A stretch of 64,000 nt of DNA from Prunella strophiata (taxonomy: Eukaryota > Chordata > Aves > Passeriformes > Prunellidae), in the NCBI GenBank assembly GCA_036583965.1, contig JAZBQD010000001.1, forward strand, positions 26,384,597-26,448,596, written 5' to 3'. The translations under genes were made by a program, and so were the position numbers. The notes beneath the pieces are model-generated. The model searched no databases, was not told the origin of the DNA, and worked only from the letters and a program-made list of their open reading frames with translations. Positions 1 to 64,000 of this stretch are shown piece by piece. How positions within the stretch are numbered: position 1 is the first letter of the stretch; the number at the start of each line of letters is the position of its first letter.

Positions 1-1826
1 TACAGGTGCTCAAAATATACATTGAAGTTTTTTAATGAAAGATGTTACAAATTTTTGCTGCTGAATGATACCAGATAAAGTTTGATATTTTCAACTGATG
101 TGGTCTGTCAGGAGCAGTGATTGCACGGCTGCCTTAAAGTTATACTCCTGAAAGTTTAGCTGTCTGGTGCAGAGGAATATCAGATTATTTTTCTGTAGCT
201 GCAGTTGTAAATATACTGGTTTATTTTTCTTTGGCGTTTGCTAGTAAATAGAGATCCAGGTCCATAGCAGTGCTAAAAACAGCTGGGAGGACTTGTGATA
301 GTGATTAATACAGAAGTATGCAGGGCTAATTACAGGCATACAGGTTCCACTAAATCAAGGATGTTAAGAGGATTCTTAAGGGGAAAATTAATTAGTTTTT
401 TTAAATTCTCTTTAGAGTATTGCTCTTCTATGCCCTTCTCCATCCCTGCTGACAGATTAGAGCCTAGGCGACTTTAAAAAGCAGATTTGTTGTGTAAACA
501 TTTCATGTGCCTTTCTATTGCAGTTAACATCACAATTTTAATTTGTTTTTGTGTTAGATTTAATTTCTCAAGTTGGCAATAGATATTGTCAGTACCTTTA
601 AAGAGTAATTGAGATGGCAGCAGTATCATAGCTCTCATTTTTATTCATCAAAATTTGCAGGAATAAATGCATACATGGGAAGTTACATTATTGTGCAATA
701 AAGCCCTTTAAGATCCTTTTGTTTTCAAATAGTCATCCTATGGATGCAGTTCCAAGCTATCATCTCTCCTTATCCTGAATGGTCTTTTAGAAGAGGATCT
801 GTTACTATTCATGGAGAAAGTTCATGCCTTCAGGAATCTATAGTCTATTAAAATGTCCAGTGCCTGAATTTAGGATGGTGTGGTAATTGTGTATTTCCTT
901 ATGTAGTGTAAGTGGGAAGCTGGGCAGTGACCAGACATACAGAGTTTAGTGTGCTCAGGTTGCATTGGGAGTATACAGTGTTGTAACAATACATTCAGGA
1001 GAAGATATTGTTCAGAGTGGTGTATTCACCAAGACTAGTCAGGGTTTTTTTAATATTCATGTGTCCTCTAAATAATTTTCTTTATCAATACACTGACACA
1101 TAAATTATGTGACACATAAAGTATGTAAATATGAAATGACTTTCTGACATCTGGTCATACAAAATTAATTTCCCTGTGTTATCATTAGAACATATTTCTA
1201 TCCTGCCCTGCCTTACATGAAGACAAATCAGGTTATTTTTCTCTTAAAAACCTTCTGATTTAATGTGTCTTTTAATTATTATTATCAGTTTGAAATGTAT
1301 TTTACACTTGAGCTTTTGTATGGAGTTTTTTTGAAGTCATGGGCTGTTTATAAAAGTAAGGAAGTAATAGGAGACTATGGGCTGCTGTGGCCTCTGATGA
1401 ATTTGTAGCTCTGAGAGAATGGCCATAAAACCTCTGATTTCCTTGGTCATTGTATTTAATGGATAAAAAGGAAAGTTATGGAGGACTTTATCACAACTTC
1501 TATTTTTTTTTCATCTGGAGAAAATAGCTAAATAATAGCCTCATAATGTTTAGATTTGAAGATAAGGAAAATGAATGACTGGAATAGATTCCTGAGCTAA
1601 GCAGCTGATTCACCTTCCTTTGGAGACTTTAAATGGAAATAGGTTGCTAGTGAGCTACAGTCCTCAGTGCAGTAAAACCTGTTGCTCCAGGTAGTGTTCA
1701 CTTACAGAGTAGAATGAATAAAAATCTGTACTTTGTTGTTTGTTTATCATTGTTCCTTAAAAAAAAATATGCACAGAAATTTCATTTGGAAATAAGACAT
1801 TGAATTCCTTTACTTCTTTTCCACAG
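1..1826 (+). other. PARG: PARG intron 2, 3' part
   Basis: AT-rich non-coding sequence ending in a pyrimidine-rich tract and CACAG at 1822-1826. No PCNA-binding PIP-box exon (human exons 1-2) can be found here, so those exons lie upstream of the window. The only structure seen is a 16-bp imperfect tandem duplication at 1094-1125. Confidence 0.8.
1094..1125 (+). repeat. 16-bp imperfect tandem duplication
   Basis: TGACACATAAATTATG is followed by TGACACATAAAGTATG, one mismatch. Confidence 0.75.
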
Positions 1827-54284
<52,458 letters not shown>

Positions 54285-54290
54285 AATAAA
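54285..54290 (+). promoter_or_regulatory. PARG: AATAAA directly after the PARG stop codon
   Basis: The hexamer starts one base after TAA. Use would give an extremely short 3' UTR; the flanking sequence has no strong GU-rich element, so it may not be used. Confidence 0.35.
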
Positions 54291-57200
54291 TATATTTGAT
54301 CAGAGTAATGTTTATCTCCTCCCACTGGTATATTGTGTGAATTGCTGGACATAATGAATGAGCTGGCTTAATTTATATTGACTGCATTGGTAGTTATGTA
54401 TAACACCCAAACAAAAACCCCACAAACACCTTTGAGAGGCAAGATTTATTTGTTTGATGGTTTCATATATGAAAACCTTGTTCATGTGTGTACAGAAAAG
54501 AATTCTTTGGTAAGTCTAGTTTGCGTTATACCTTGTTAAGTAGAATATTTTGGTACATTTCACTCAAGATTGCTAAAAAACTTCAGATTTCCCTGTACTC
54601 CTTTGCCTTTATTTTTCAGAGCTCTTATGTAGATTTCTCATGGAGGCTTAAAGCTGGAGTGCAGTCAGCCATGTGACTCCTTGGATGACTTTAGAGAGAA
54701 GTATTTTAATGTTTATTCTTACTGAAAATTGTCATATTCCTTAAGAGTGCCAAGGTGTTCTTACCAAAGTTTTCATTCATTTAACTTAAAATGTCCTGGG
54801 TCTAATTAATTTTTTTAATAAATGGTTAGAAATTGAAACGTTCTGGGGGAGCCAAGAATGCATCTCACAACTGCAAATTAGACATAAAAGTTAGCATAAA
54901 GAAGTAGAGAACGAATGAGAGTGGGAAAATGAGAAATGTGACCAAAGCTGGAAGTAGAGGGAAAGATTTACACATGAAACTCTTCAATACCATTTTGTTG
55001 GTGCTATCTGTTACCACATTGAACAAGGTCTTAGACATGTTAGTCTATTGGAAGTTTCTCAAGGTTCACTGCTGCTGACAATATTTGAGTTAAGGTCTGC
55101 TAATTGTGTTTATATTGTCATATCAGTTCTCCCTTCTCTTAGTATGCATATATGTGAGCGTAAGATCCCCATGGGATATGTGAGTGAGGAAACAAATCAC
55201 ATATCAGTGGGAGGAAAGTCTGCAGGCTACAGATAAGAACATGAGGTCTTGTTAGGGATTTCTGCCTGTGTCATTTTAGACATGGGAATAACAGTGAAGT
55301 GTTGGCAAAAGATTTTAAAACCCGTGCTTTTACTATCTGTGAATACCAAATTAGTATTGCTGTAGTACATGAATAGTTTACACAAAGCTGCAGATACATC
55401 TGTGATAAAACTTTTTCAGGTCTATGTACAGGGCAAATCCAGTGAGACTTTTGTCTATTTGTATTTAAGCCCAGTTTAAGTTTCAGCCCAGATTCCTAAG
55501 TTTAACTTCTGTGTTAGATTTTTGTTGTCTGTCATAGTTGCTATTACGAGTTAGCAATACAAGTAAAAACTGAAGCAGGAAATGTAGTGACCTAAGTTTC
55601 TTAATCAATGAATCCTTTTGAGTTATGTCAGATAAAACTCTCCAAGCCTCAAACACACCATGGTAATTAAGTGCTGGAAGCTGTTGGCAGTCTGGCTTAA
55701 AATAAATCACTCACTGCTTGATCTGCTCTGGGGGAAGCAATGGGAAAGAGTCTGGGTTGTTTATAAACACCTTCAGGGTGCTGTACCTTGGCATTAATTC
55801 TAAGTGAGCAGCTTCCAGGTGTGTTACTTGGGAAGTGATGGACACAGAGGTTTCTTCCTGTTCTTCCCACCAGGTGTAGTTTTCTCCACTCCCATCCATT
55901 ATGAGGTAAAGGTTTTGGCTAGAATTTCAGGCTTTTTTCTGTGTTTGCAACCTGCATCCTCAGATTTTGCAGAAATCTTTTCTCCTGCTCCTGGTGTTTC
56001 AGTGTTGGTTCAGATTCTGGCAATAGAAATAACTGTTTTATTAGCTCTTATTTGGGCATTTAGGTTCAAGTATGATAGTGCTTCTAGATGCATTGCTGAT
56101 GATAGATGTACCCTGGGAATTATGACAAGTGATGGAAAACTGGTGCTATCAGCCAAACCTTTTCACCTTACTACTCAGGATCTCATATAGAAGAGATGAA
56201 CAGAATTTGTTCCTAAACAACTGGAAAAAAATACAACAAAAAGCTTTAGATGGCTAAAAATTACCTCCCCTTTATTATATATAAATACTTCTTTAGTGTG
56301 ATGTAGTCATTGTGAGAAGTGATTGGTCAGGTATGAAAAATGTACCAAAATATGATGGAATTAAATTCTACTTCAACTCTAGAAACAGAAAAATTTAACT
56401 TTGGAGAGATTCTCTGATGATCATATTATAGGTATGCAGTTAAAAGAATTCTTGCAGTGTCAAGTGCTTCCAGGATGATCCTAGTCTTTTTATGCAGCCT
56501 GTAGTTTCAGTGATACTGAGCATTTTCTAATATGGGAAAGAATGGCTTTTGCTTGAGATCATTAATTAGGATATGTTTACCATACCTTTTTCTCTAGTGA
56601 ATTATGCTTGTATGGACAGGAACAAAGGAAAATAACTCCTTTTTCATTTTGTGTGTTGTCTGAAAAAGAGTGATATATCCTGGATTCTATGGTGTGTTCC
56701 TGATCTCATAAAGGGCAACATTGTAAGAATGCTTTGAATATGATTTTGATCACAGGCAGGCTGAAGATTATTTTGTTGTTGTTGCTTTTTGGTTTGGATT
56801 TTTTAAAAGCAAAATAGCCCAGAATTAGTTAACAGTGGTGTTACATTCCCATGATGTTCTAATTCAGTAAAGGGCTGAACTGCCCAGATTGCTGCATGTC
56901 AGCCCAATATGTGCTCTACATCTTTCTTTTCTCCCCACCCACCACTCCCCATTTCCAAACTCTGTGAAATGTTTCCTTTAGCTGGCAATGCCTTCGGTGC
57001 TCTGGGGGAAGTAGTGTGGAATGGAGATGCCAGTGATCTCCTTGTGCAGCCTAGAAAGCTTCAGTTTCACTCTTCCAGAAACCTGGTGATGGAGTATTCT
57101 AGGTTTGGGATTTTTTATTATTTTAGGGATGTTTGCTATATGATTTCCAGTAAAAATAAACCTCCTACAAAAACTTTTGTTTTATATTTTTCAGCAGCTA

Positions 57201-57520
57201 AGTTGAATGCGTAATATGAAACAACAACAGGCAGTCATGTCGATTGCAATGTTGCCTCATAGTCAAGTTTGGTGTCTGAGCACTTCTGTTGTTCTACAGC
57301 TCTTGCACCTAAATTGCTCAGTTTTGATGTTTCCTTATCCAATGAGGAGTATCCAATACTGTATATATTAATTTATAAACTGTTGGAAGTGTTCCTGACA
57401 TTCTTCTAAACTTACAGTTTATGCACCATTATATTGTATTGAATTTTCTGGATCTGTATGCTAATGTTTACATAATTTTGTAGGAATACAATTAAAAAAT
57501 TCTGACTGAAGCCATGCTGT
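54285..57520 (+). other. PARG: Probable PARG 3' UTR region, limits uncertain
   Basis: AT-rich sequence after the stop. Candidate polyadenylation hexamers are AATAAA at 54817-54822 and ATTAAA at 57491-57496; the latter has TGTA words upstream and TGTGTAATTTGT downstream. The 128-codon open frame at 55804-56190 shows no homology and no splice context. Which end is used needs transcript data. Confidence 0.4.
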
Positions 57521-60500
57521 GTAATTTGTCACTTAATATAATTTCTGGGACAGAAGAATTCCAGCACATTTAAATGCACAGGGCATAATACTGCAGAGTT
57601 CTAGCAGTAAACTGACACATAACACAGAGCTGAGAAATTTATTCTTCCTGTACAGTATTGTGGTAGTTGCTTCTGTCTGCATAGCAATGTAAAACACAAC
57701 TAACTACTGTAAATTGGAAGGGTGTCAGTGTGAGTGTGAGGTTTCACCCATGTGTATGGCTGTATGCAGATATCCTGATGTTTCCAAGCTTTTGGTAAGC
57801 ATATAGATGTTGGATTATTCATTGAACTTCATGAAGGAAATGTCACTAAATAAATCAAATAAACCCCTAAAAATATATCAATAATTAACATGTTGTATAG
57901 GGGTTTTTATGGTTTGTAAGAGTGGGGCCGAGTTCCTCCTAAATAAAATAATTTCAAACATTTTCCAAAATGGAAAAAAGAATCAATTTTTTTAGCATCA
58001 CAGGAAATTAAGATAAAAATATAATTTGATTTCTCCTAAGGTTTTATACGTAGCTGTGCTTTTGAAGTTTGCAGTGTTGATACTAAAGGATTTTGTCCAT
58101 CAAACAGCAGCAATGGAAGCAAAGATGGTGACTGACAGACATGTCTGGGGGAGCAGGAATGAGCTGATGGGTGATGGCTGAGCAGGGAGCTTCCTGCACT
58201 GTGCCCAGGTAACTGTGCTCATGGGAATGGCCAGAGGGATCCCATCTTCACAAGCAGTGTTTGGCTGAGTTCTGGATGAGCTGGGGGTGGGGTGGCAGCC
58301 TTTGGTTGCGTGACAACTGGGCAGGGAGAGAAGGGTCCGTGCCCTTCATGTTGTACCTTGGAAATCCCAGGTGCAGGGAGGCAGAAGGTGCTCCCATTGT
58401 GCTGCTGCAGTGCAGAAGCAGCTGCCAGTCTGTCCCAAGCTGTCACTGATCTCACTGTAATCAGCAAATGCCCTCATGAATACACTTTAAAAGCAACCAT
58501 GGCCTGTGGAGATAACCCTGGGGATAAAGCACAATTGCAAGGGCTGCTTCACATGGACTTTTCCTGGTTTTCTCCATTATCTTCCCACCTATGTCAATGT
58601 TTGGACAAAGGAATCCCAGACACCTGAATTTCACAACTTTTCATGTTTATGTTCACAGTCTGCATCCTCTCATCCTGAGCAGCTTTCTATGACAGAAGGA
58701 TGGACAGATGGATGTCAGACTTTGGGATTCCAAAAAGCTGTTACAAACTGTCTGGTTCACTGAGGTAATTATATATTAGCCAATGTAGGGTGATGCAATG
58801 TTTGCTCTGGATGGATGACTTGGATTTTTTTTTTTCTTTTTTTTAATATCTGCATAAAGTCATCTTTTTCTGTTTTGTGGCACCTCTGTGACAAGAGTGA
58901 GAACATCCATAAAATCATGGAGACTGCAAGATGCAACAGCTGTCTGAGTTGGTAGGGTTTTTTAAGCTTAGAAGTGAGTATTTATGATCTTGTTTTGTGC
59001 TAACAGTGTTTCATGCTCATTTATCATTGCTTAAGTGAGTGTGACCTGGAAGTTGCATAGGAGGTATTTGTCACTGATAACTCCATTACAGCAATACCAT
59101 CAATTTGTGCTGAGCTGAGCTGTCAGCCAGGCTTTCCTTGCGTGGTCCTGCTAAGTGGCACTTGGTCTGCAGCTAAAGGAGGCACTGGAGTGTGCCAGGT
59201 CCTCTTGGTGACACTGTGGGATGTGTGTGGGTGTGTGCACACTGTGCTGTGCTTGCACACACATTTAAGAAGCTTTAAAGAAGCTGCCATGAACTGCTGG
59301 AGTGGGGATCATTGCTGATGTAGCTCATCAGCTGTACATTTGGCAAGTGGGGCAGGAACCTAGAGAGAGATGGCACTGTCCTTTCAAGCTGGCTGTGCTT
59401 GCTGGCTCTCTGGTAGCCACAGTTCACACACCTCAGCCTTTTGCAGTCAGCTGGCCTCTCTCTCTGATGGACTGTACTGAAAACTGCTTGCATAGCTGAT
59501 GTGCCTAAAAATGAAAAGGTTTTGTGCTGATTTTTTTCCTGTCGTTTTTATTCATTAATTAATAGTAAATTGAACAGGTGATATAAAAGATGAGGGGTTT
59601 TGCCCTTTATTTTTGATTGTTGAGCTAAGAGGACCACTTTGATGTTCAAATTTTTTAAAGAAATGGAATACAATGAAGGCATTGCTCCATTGGGTGTAAA
59701 ACAGTGAGTATGCCTGGCTGGGTGAAGGTTACTGAAAAGCCTCATCTCCTTCTGCCCAAATGATAAACATTGTTTTTTGTAAATCTCCTCTTGGAAAATT
59801 AATGTAACATGCAGATAAGGACCTGCTTTCTCTGTACAGAACTTACCACAGAGGCTTTGTCTATTCTGCTCTCAGTGGTTTTCACTTGTAAGGCCTAGTT
59901 CAGTAACATCTTTTTTTGTTGGCTTTTTGCCTTCTGTAAATGATTGGAATTTTTATACCTACTACTTTGGTAATTAATATTGTCAAAGTGAGATTCTGCA
60001 CAGATAAAAGCTGCATTTGCTAAATAGGAAGGGAACAATGGACCAGTGAGGCAGGTTTGTTTTAAAAGTCCATGTTTAGAATTTACAAGAAACAATAATG
60101 CTGTGCCACACAGTTTGGATCCAAGAGATTCATATGTGTGTTAGCATCTACTCACTGTCCCTATGCAAATCCTGAACTTTCATTCCAAGGCTATTTTTGT
60201 AGGAAGACAGTAATGACAAATTACAAACTGTTTGTTTAATATATCCATATGTCATCACTTCTTTAATATGTCTGACCTTAGCTAAATGTTATGGGCATTA
60301 TGGGTGTTTTTGCCTGGAAGGACAATGTTTGCTGGCTTTTATAAACTGTGATTTACACTCAGAACAACATCTGGAGTGCACAAGGAATTAAACCCCTGTA
60401 AATCCTGTCTGGATGTGCTCTGTAATGGCTTTTGAGCATCTGAAATCTTTTCAGGGTGGTGGAGTGTGCTAGGAGGCTACAGGGGAAAACTGCAATCTTC

Positions 60501-63500
60501 TTGGTCAAAGACAGTGCTTTCACCTTTCTTTTACACTCACTTGATGGAGATAGAAAATTACTTTGATTGTGGGGGAACTATTACTTTATTCTCAGAAATT
60601 GCTAATAGTATCTGTTAAAAAATAAACCGATAAGGAAAGCAAAGACAGAATCAGGGGCAAACTCCAATGTTTTCACATTTATTACTAATATTCTATAATA
60701 TTCTACAGTCATGCTCTCTAAATGTGATGCTTAGGTTCTTTCAGAAACCATCATCAAGACCAGCTATAAGGGGGGCAGGGATGTAAGTTCCCAAATTAGC
60801 CTTTAGTTTCAAAGTTTGCAGGTCTTTGCAAAAAAGGCAGAAAACACTTTCAGGAGGCAATTGATTTTTGTTTCTGTTTCCATTTGCTGGGTTGCCATCT
60901 CCCATGTGTTGGTGTCCAAGCAGAAACACGTGTATGGGTTTCCTTTGGTGCCTGTTTGATTGCTGTTTTTCATTTGTGAAAGGCTGTCCTGACTGGATCC
61001 TGACAGTAGTCTTGCTTTGCTTACAGGGAAGAAAAAACACAAGGGTGATGTTTCTCTGACAACAGTGTGAGCTCTGACCATAAGCGTCTAAGTCATGTCT
61101 AAGTCATGTTTTGGAACTGTGTGGGGAAATAACAAAGTTAAGCACCTTACATATCTAGAATCTTGCAACTTTAGAATTGGGATAAGAAAAACATGGAAAA
61201 TTTTCTCCAGGCTGCCTGGTTGGTTGAAGTTGTTTTGCTTTGTGCACCTGAAACACCAGAGAGCAGGTTTTCCTGTTTGTGTAGGCTTGTGCATCTTCAT
61301 CAGTAACAATGCTCCCATATTAATGAGGTCCTCTGTTGTGACAGTGAGGAACTGGATCCACATGTGGAGAAAGCAGGGTGTCCCCTCTGGCTTGGCCTTG
61401 CAGAAGGGACCAGGGGAAAAAGCACTGTATTAGAGATCTTTTCCCAGGAGTTTAACCCACTCCACTCTTGTGGATTAATCTCTTGTGCTATTTCTACATC
61501 AGGCATTGCCTATAAAGGGACGTTTAGGAAAGTTCATGATCCTGAACTGTGTGAATTATCAAAAAGGAGACAGAAGTTGTTGGGTTTTTTTTGGGGGTTT
61601 TTTTTGCTTCTATTTGAAAAGGGAGGGAGCTAAATCAAATCAATTAATTAATTGTGTCCACTTAAGACTTAGATGTAGTTTATGACATCTGCTTTAGAGA
61701 TGCTTCAGAAGAATCCTCCTCCATGGCCTTGCATCAGTGAGGACTTGGCTCCTCTGCACATGTACAACTGCCTTTCAGCTGGAAGTTGATGGGAAGTGCT
61801 GAATTTGCACATTTTTTTTATTCATCAAAGCATCTTGGCATACCAGATGCAATAAAGGCACTGTGTAGATCAAAGTGTTTCATCATGGCACAAAGTTAAT
61901 TTTGCCAAGATTTGAAGACTTACCTTTTCAAAATTAAAGGTTAAGAAAATTGCTGTGAATAGCTAAAATCCTGTTATTGAATAATGACAAAATTTTCTTT
62001 AATGTACTAGGAATTGATTTGATCTAAACCAAAATGTCATGAAAATAAATTAAAGTAATTGTAAGTGTTTCACACCCTTTTATATAAAGGATAAGGTCCT
62101 AAAAATTGTATTTTCAAATCCAGAGTTACCTCTATCTTCAAAATGCCTGCATTGTTAGGTAATTATCTCATTGCAGTTTTAAGTCATTATTTTGCCTGTT
62201 GCCTGAGGAATTTTACAGCAGAGCAGTATTAATAAGATGCCAGGAGAACAAATTTCATAACTTAATCTCTGTCATAAATTGAACTCCTATAAACAAAGTG
62301 GCATTTTCATTCATAATTAAATGACCTGCAGCAAATGTAGGTCAGGAGTGAAGGGATGTTTGATTTTACATTCTGTGGAAATTCAAACTTTTGCATTTTG
62401 AGGAGAAAGGTGAGAAAAAATGCAATCAGTGTCTTCTGGACATGGATTGAACATACCACAACTTTGAGAAAAGGAGGTTCCTAATTCATCCACATTGTAA
62501 ATCTCAGCTTAGTGGCATTTAGCCTTAACAGTTGGTGATGACAATTCCCTGAGCATTCAGATGAAAAAAGAAGACCTACTGATTGATTGAGTCCACTCCT
62601 TCCTCATTCTGCCAATGCCATGCACACAAAAACCAGCAGCCAAACCCAGCAGATTGAATTTAAAATGCAAAAGATTTGGAGCTTTTTTTTTTCCTTATCT
62701 GAAATTGGACTACTTGATTGTGAGCAATCATGTGGATGAGATGTTTCTAATGACAACTAAGTACCTCCAAAAGTCATATGGCTTCAGCATCTGTGGCTCT
62801 AAATCTTTTGATTGAATTTTTTTAGGTTGGTTTTGTTCTAAAGTTTTTGAAGTCTTAAAATTGTTTCCAGTCATTGACATGAGACCTGGAAACACTCAGA
62901 TGAACCTGCACCTTCTGCATGTCAGTTTTGGAAGGGGTTTGTTACCCTGATTTTCATCAGGAACCTCCTTTGCCTACTAGGAAAGGCTTTGGCCTCAGTA
63001 GTTTGAAGAGTTTCAAGGCCAATCAAATTTCTGTTTGCTTTAGACAATCATCCCCTTCTTTTTGCCTCAAATCTTGATTACATATGACCTTCAGAGAGCC
63101 TCAAAATGTTAATAAATTCCTCTGAAATTGCTTTTTGTTACAGTCCAAAGTAAATTTGTACCCATGAGAAATGGGTAATCTATGACCAAAATAAGGCATT
63201 TGTATACTTAAATGAGCAGGGGAAGGCTTTGCCATTCAGAAAATTCTTGTGGCAATGACCTGACAGAAGTATGTCTTAAGGGAATTCAATCCAACTTCAA
63301 ATTCTGATCTCTAGGTCAAATAACTCCAGGTCAAATAACTCCAGGTATTCTCTGCTGCCTTAATGTTTCTCCAGGGCTGAGAGACATAACACAGCAGCAA
63401 CTAGTGGCCCAAGTGTCATAATGTTGTATTTGGTAGTTTGTGTCTTAAAACCTTTCCAAAACCAAATATTAGTAATGCACCCAGGTGAGGGGAATTCTGT

Positions 63501-63700
63501 GAAGTGGGCAGAAGGGAAGAATGAGCCAGGGGGAGGTGAGGGACCCGGTGAGTGTCCCTTATCCCCAGCAGAGCCAGGCAGCACCTTTTCCTCACAGAGG
63601 TCAAACACACTGCTGTCAGTGCAGTCCTGTGCCTGAGACCCGGGGGTGTTTTGTCCCGCTCTTGAGAAGGTTGTCATTTCTTGCAAAAGCCTCTTTGTTT
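57521..63700. other. Intergenic-looking DNA downstream of PARG
   Basis: No exon, RNA gene or recognisable mobile element was found. The block at about 58110-58480 is GC-rich compared with its surroundings. A 15-bp duplication lies at 63313-63342. All open frames are short and lack family features. Confidence 0.6.
63313..63342 (+). repeat. 15-bp tandem duplication
   Basis: Two exact adjacent copies of AGGTCAAATAACTCC. Confidence 0.85.
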
Positions 63701-63754
63701 GCTGAAGTGCTTGCCTTCTATTTGTGTTCTGGGCAGATGGCTCCTCAGCAGGGT

Positions 63755-63895
63755 CTGGCCGATGAGCTCAGCCTCGCCCGAAAGCTTCACCCTGTCTGCG
63801 GGAGGAGCCGTAACTCAGCCTGGGGGCTCGCTGCCGCTGAGCCGCTGCGGCGGGCGGAGCGCCGGTGGGGACAGCGACAGCGGGTGCCAGCCATG
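63755..63895. promoter_or_regulatory. CpG-rich patch, possible promoter of the next gene
   Basis: About 140 bp with roughly 16 CpG dinucleotides, including CTGCGGCGGGCGGAGCGCCG, in a window that is otherwise CpG-poor. Vertebrate CpG clusters commonly mark promoters. In human, the gene downstream of PARG in the same orientation is OGDHL, so a non-coding first exon of that gene is possible, but no OGDHL protein sequence is visible here. Confidence 0.4.
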
Positions 63896-64000
63896 CACTG
63901 TGGCTTTAGAGTATTGACTGAACTGACAGAGCCCAACTCATTTACCCAAGGCTTGGGCTAATCACAGTCCCCAAAGTGCAATCCTTGCTCTTCGGAGCCA

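Noticed and set aside
55804..56190. 128-codon open frame downstream of PARG
   Set aside because: No recognisable domain; it probably lies in the 3' UTR or intergenic DNA.
63521..63961. 146-codon open frame over the CpG-rich patch
   Set aside because: Low stop density is expected in GC-rich DNA; the translation resembles no family I know, and only the promoter interpretation is kept.

Overview
The window is vertebrate nuclear DNA, almost certainly from a bird and probably a passerine. The gene is spread over many short exons in long AT-rich introns. CR1 LINE fragments are present, and at about 45.6 kb there is a SINE with a tRNA-Ile-like head and a CR1-type tail, an architecture described for passerine birds (TguSINE1-like). 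Nothing looks bacterial, viral or plasmid-derived.

One protein-coding gene can be supported: PARG, poly(ADP-ribose) glycohydrolase, on the + strand. Sixteen coding exons lie between 1827 and 54284 and appear to match human exons 3 to 18. The first two exons (N-terminus, PCNA-binding segment) lie upstream of the window. Exon boundaries were set by hand from splice signals and by carrying the reading frame through each junction. The 1827-3988 part encodes the disordered regulatory region, a conserved caspase-type site and the mitochondrial-targeting-like segment. The 5080-24744 part encodes the accessory helical domain. The 35579-54284 part encodes the macrodomain-like catalytic core, with the GGG...QEE signature at 41193-41340 and the substrate-binding Tyr, Asn and Phe residues in later exons.

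The gene model has irregularities. The first exon shows an apparent one-base insertion near 2401-2413 that shifts the frame. The exon ending at 38206 has one base more than expected, which can be absorbed if the next intron uses an acceptor 7 nt downstream. The intron at 47311 begins with GC instead of GT. The intron at 35659 has a perfect U12-like motif two bases inside its GT. These could be assembly errors or real lineage changes, and reads would decide.

The introns hold little that is recognisable: two CR1 fragments, one tRNA-derived SINE, one small hAT-like inverted-repeat element, simple repeats and several short perfect tandem duplications. From 54285 onward come the PARG 3' UTR and roughly 9 kb of intergenic-looking DNA without a recognisable gene. 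A small CpG-rich patch at about 63755-63895 may be the promoter of the next gene. Human synteny suggests OGDHL, but no coding sequence for it is visible.
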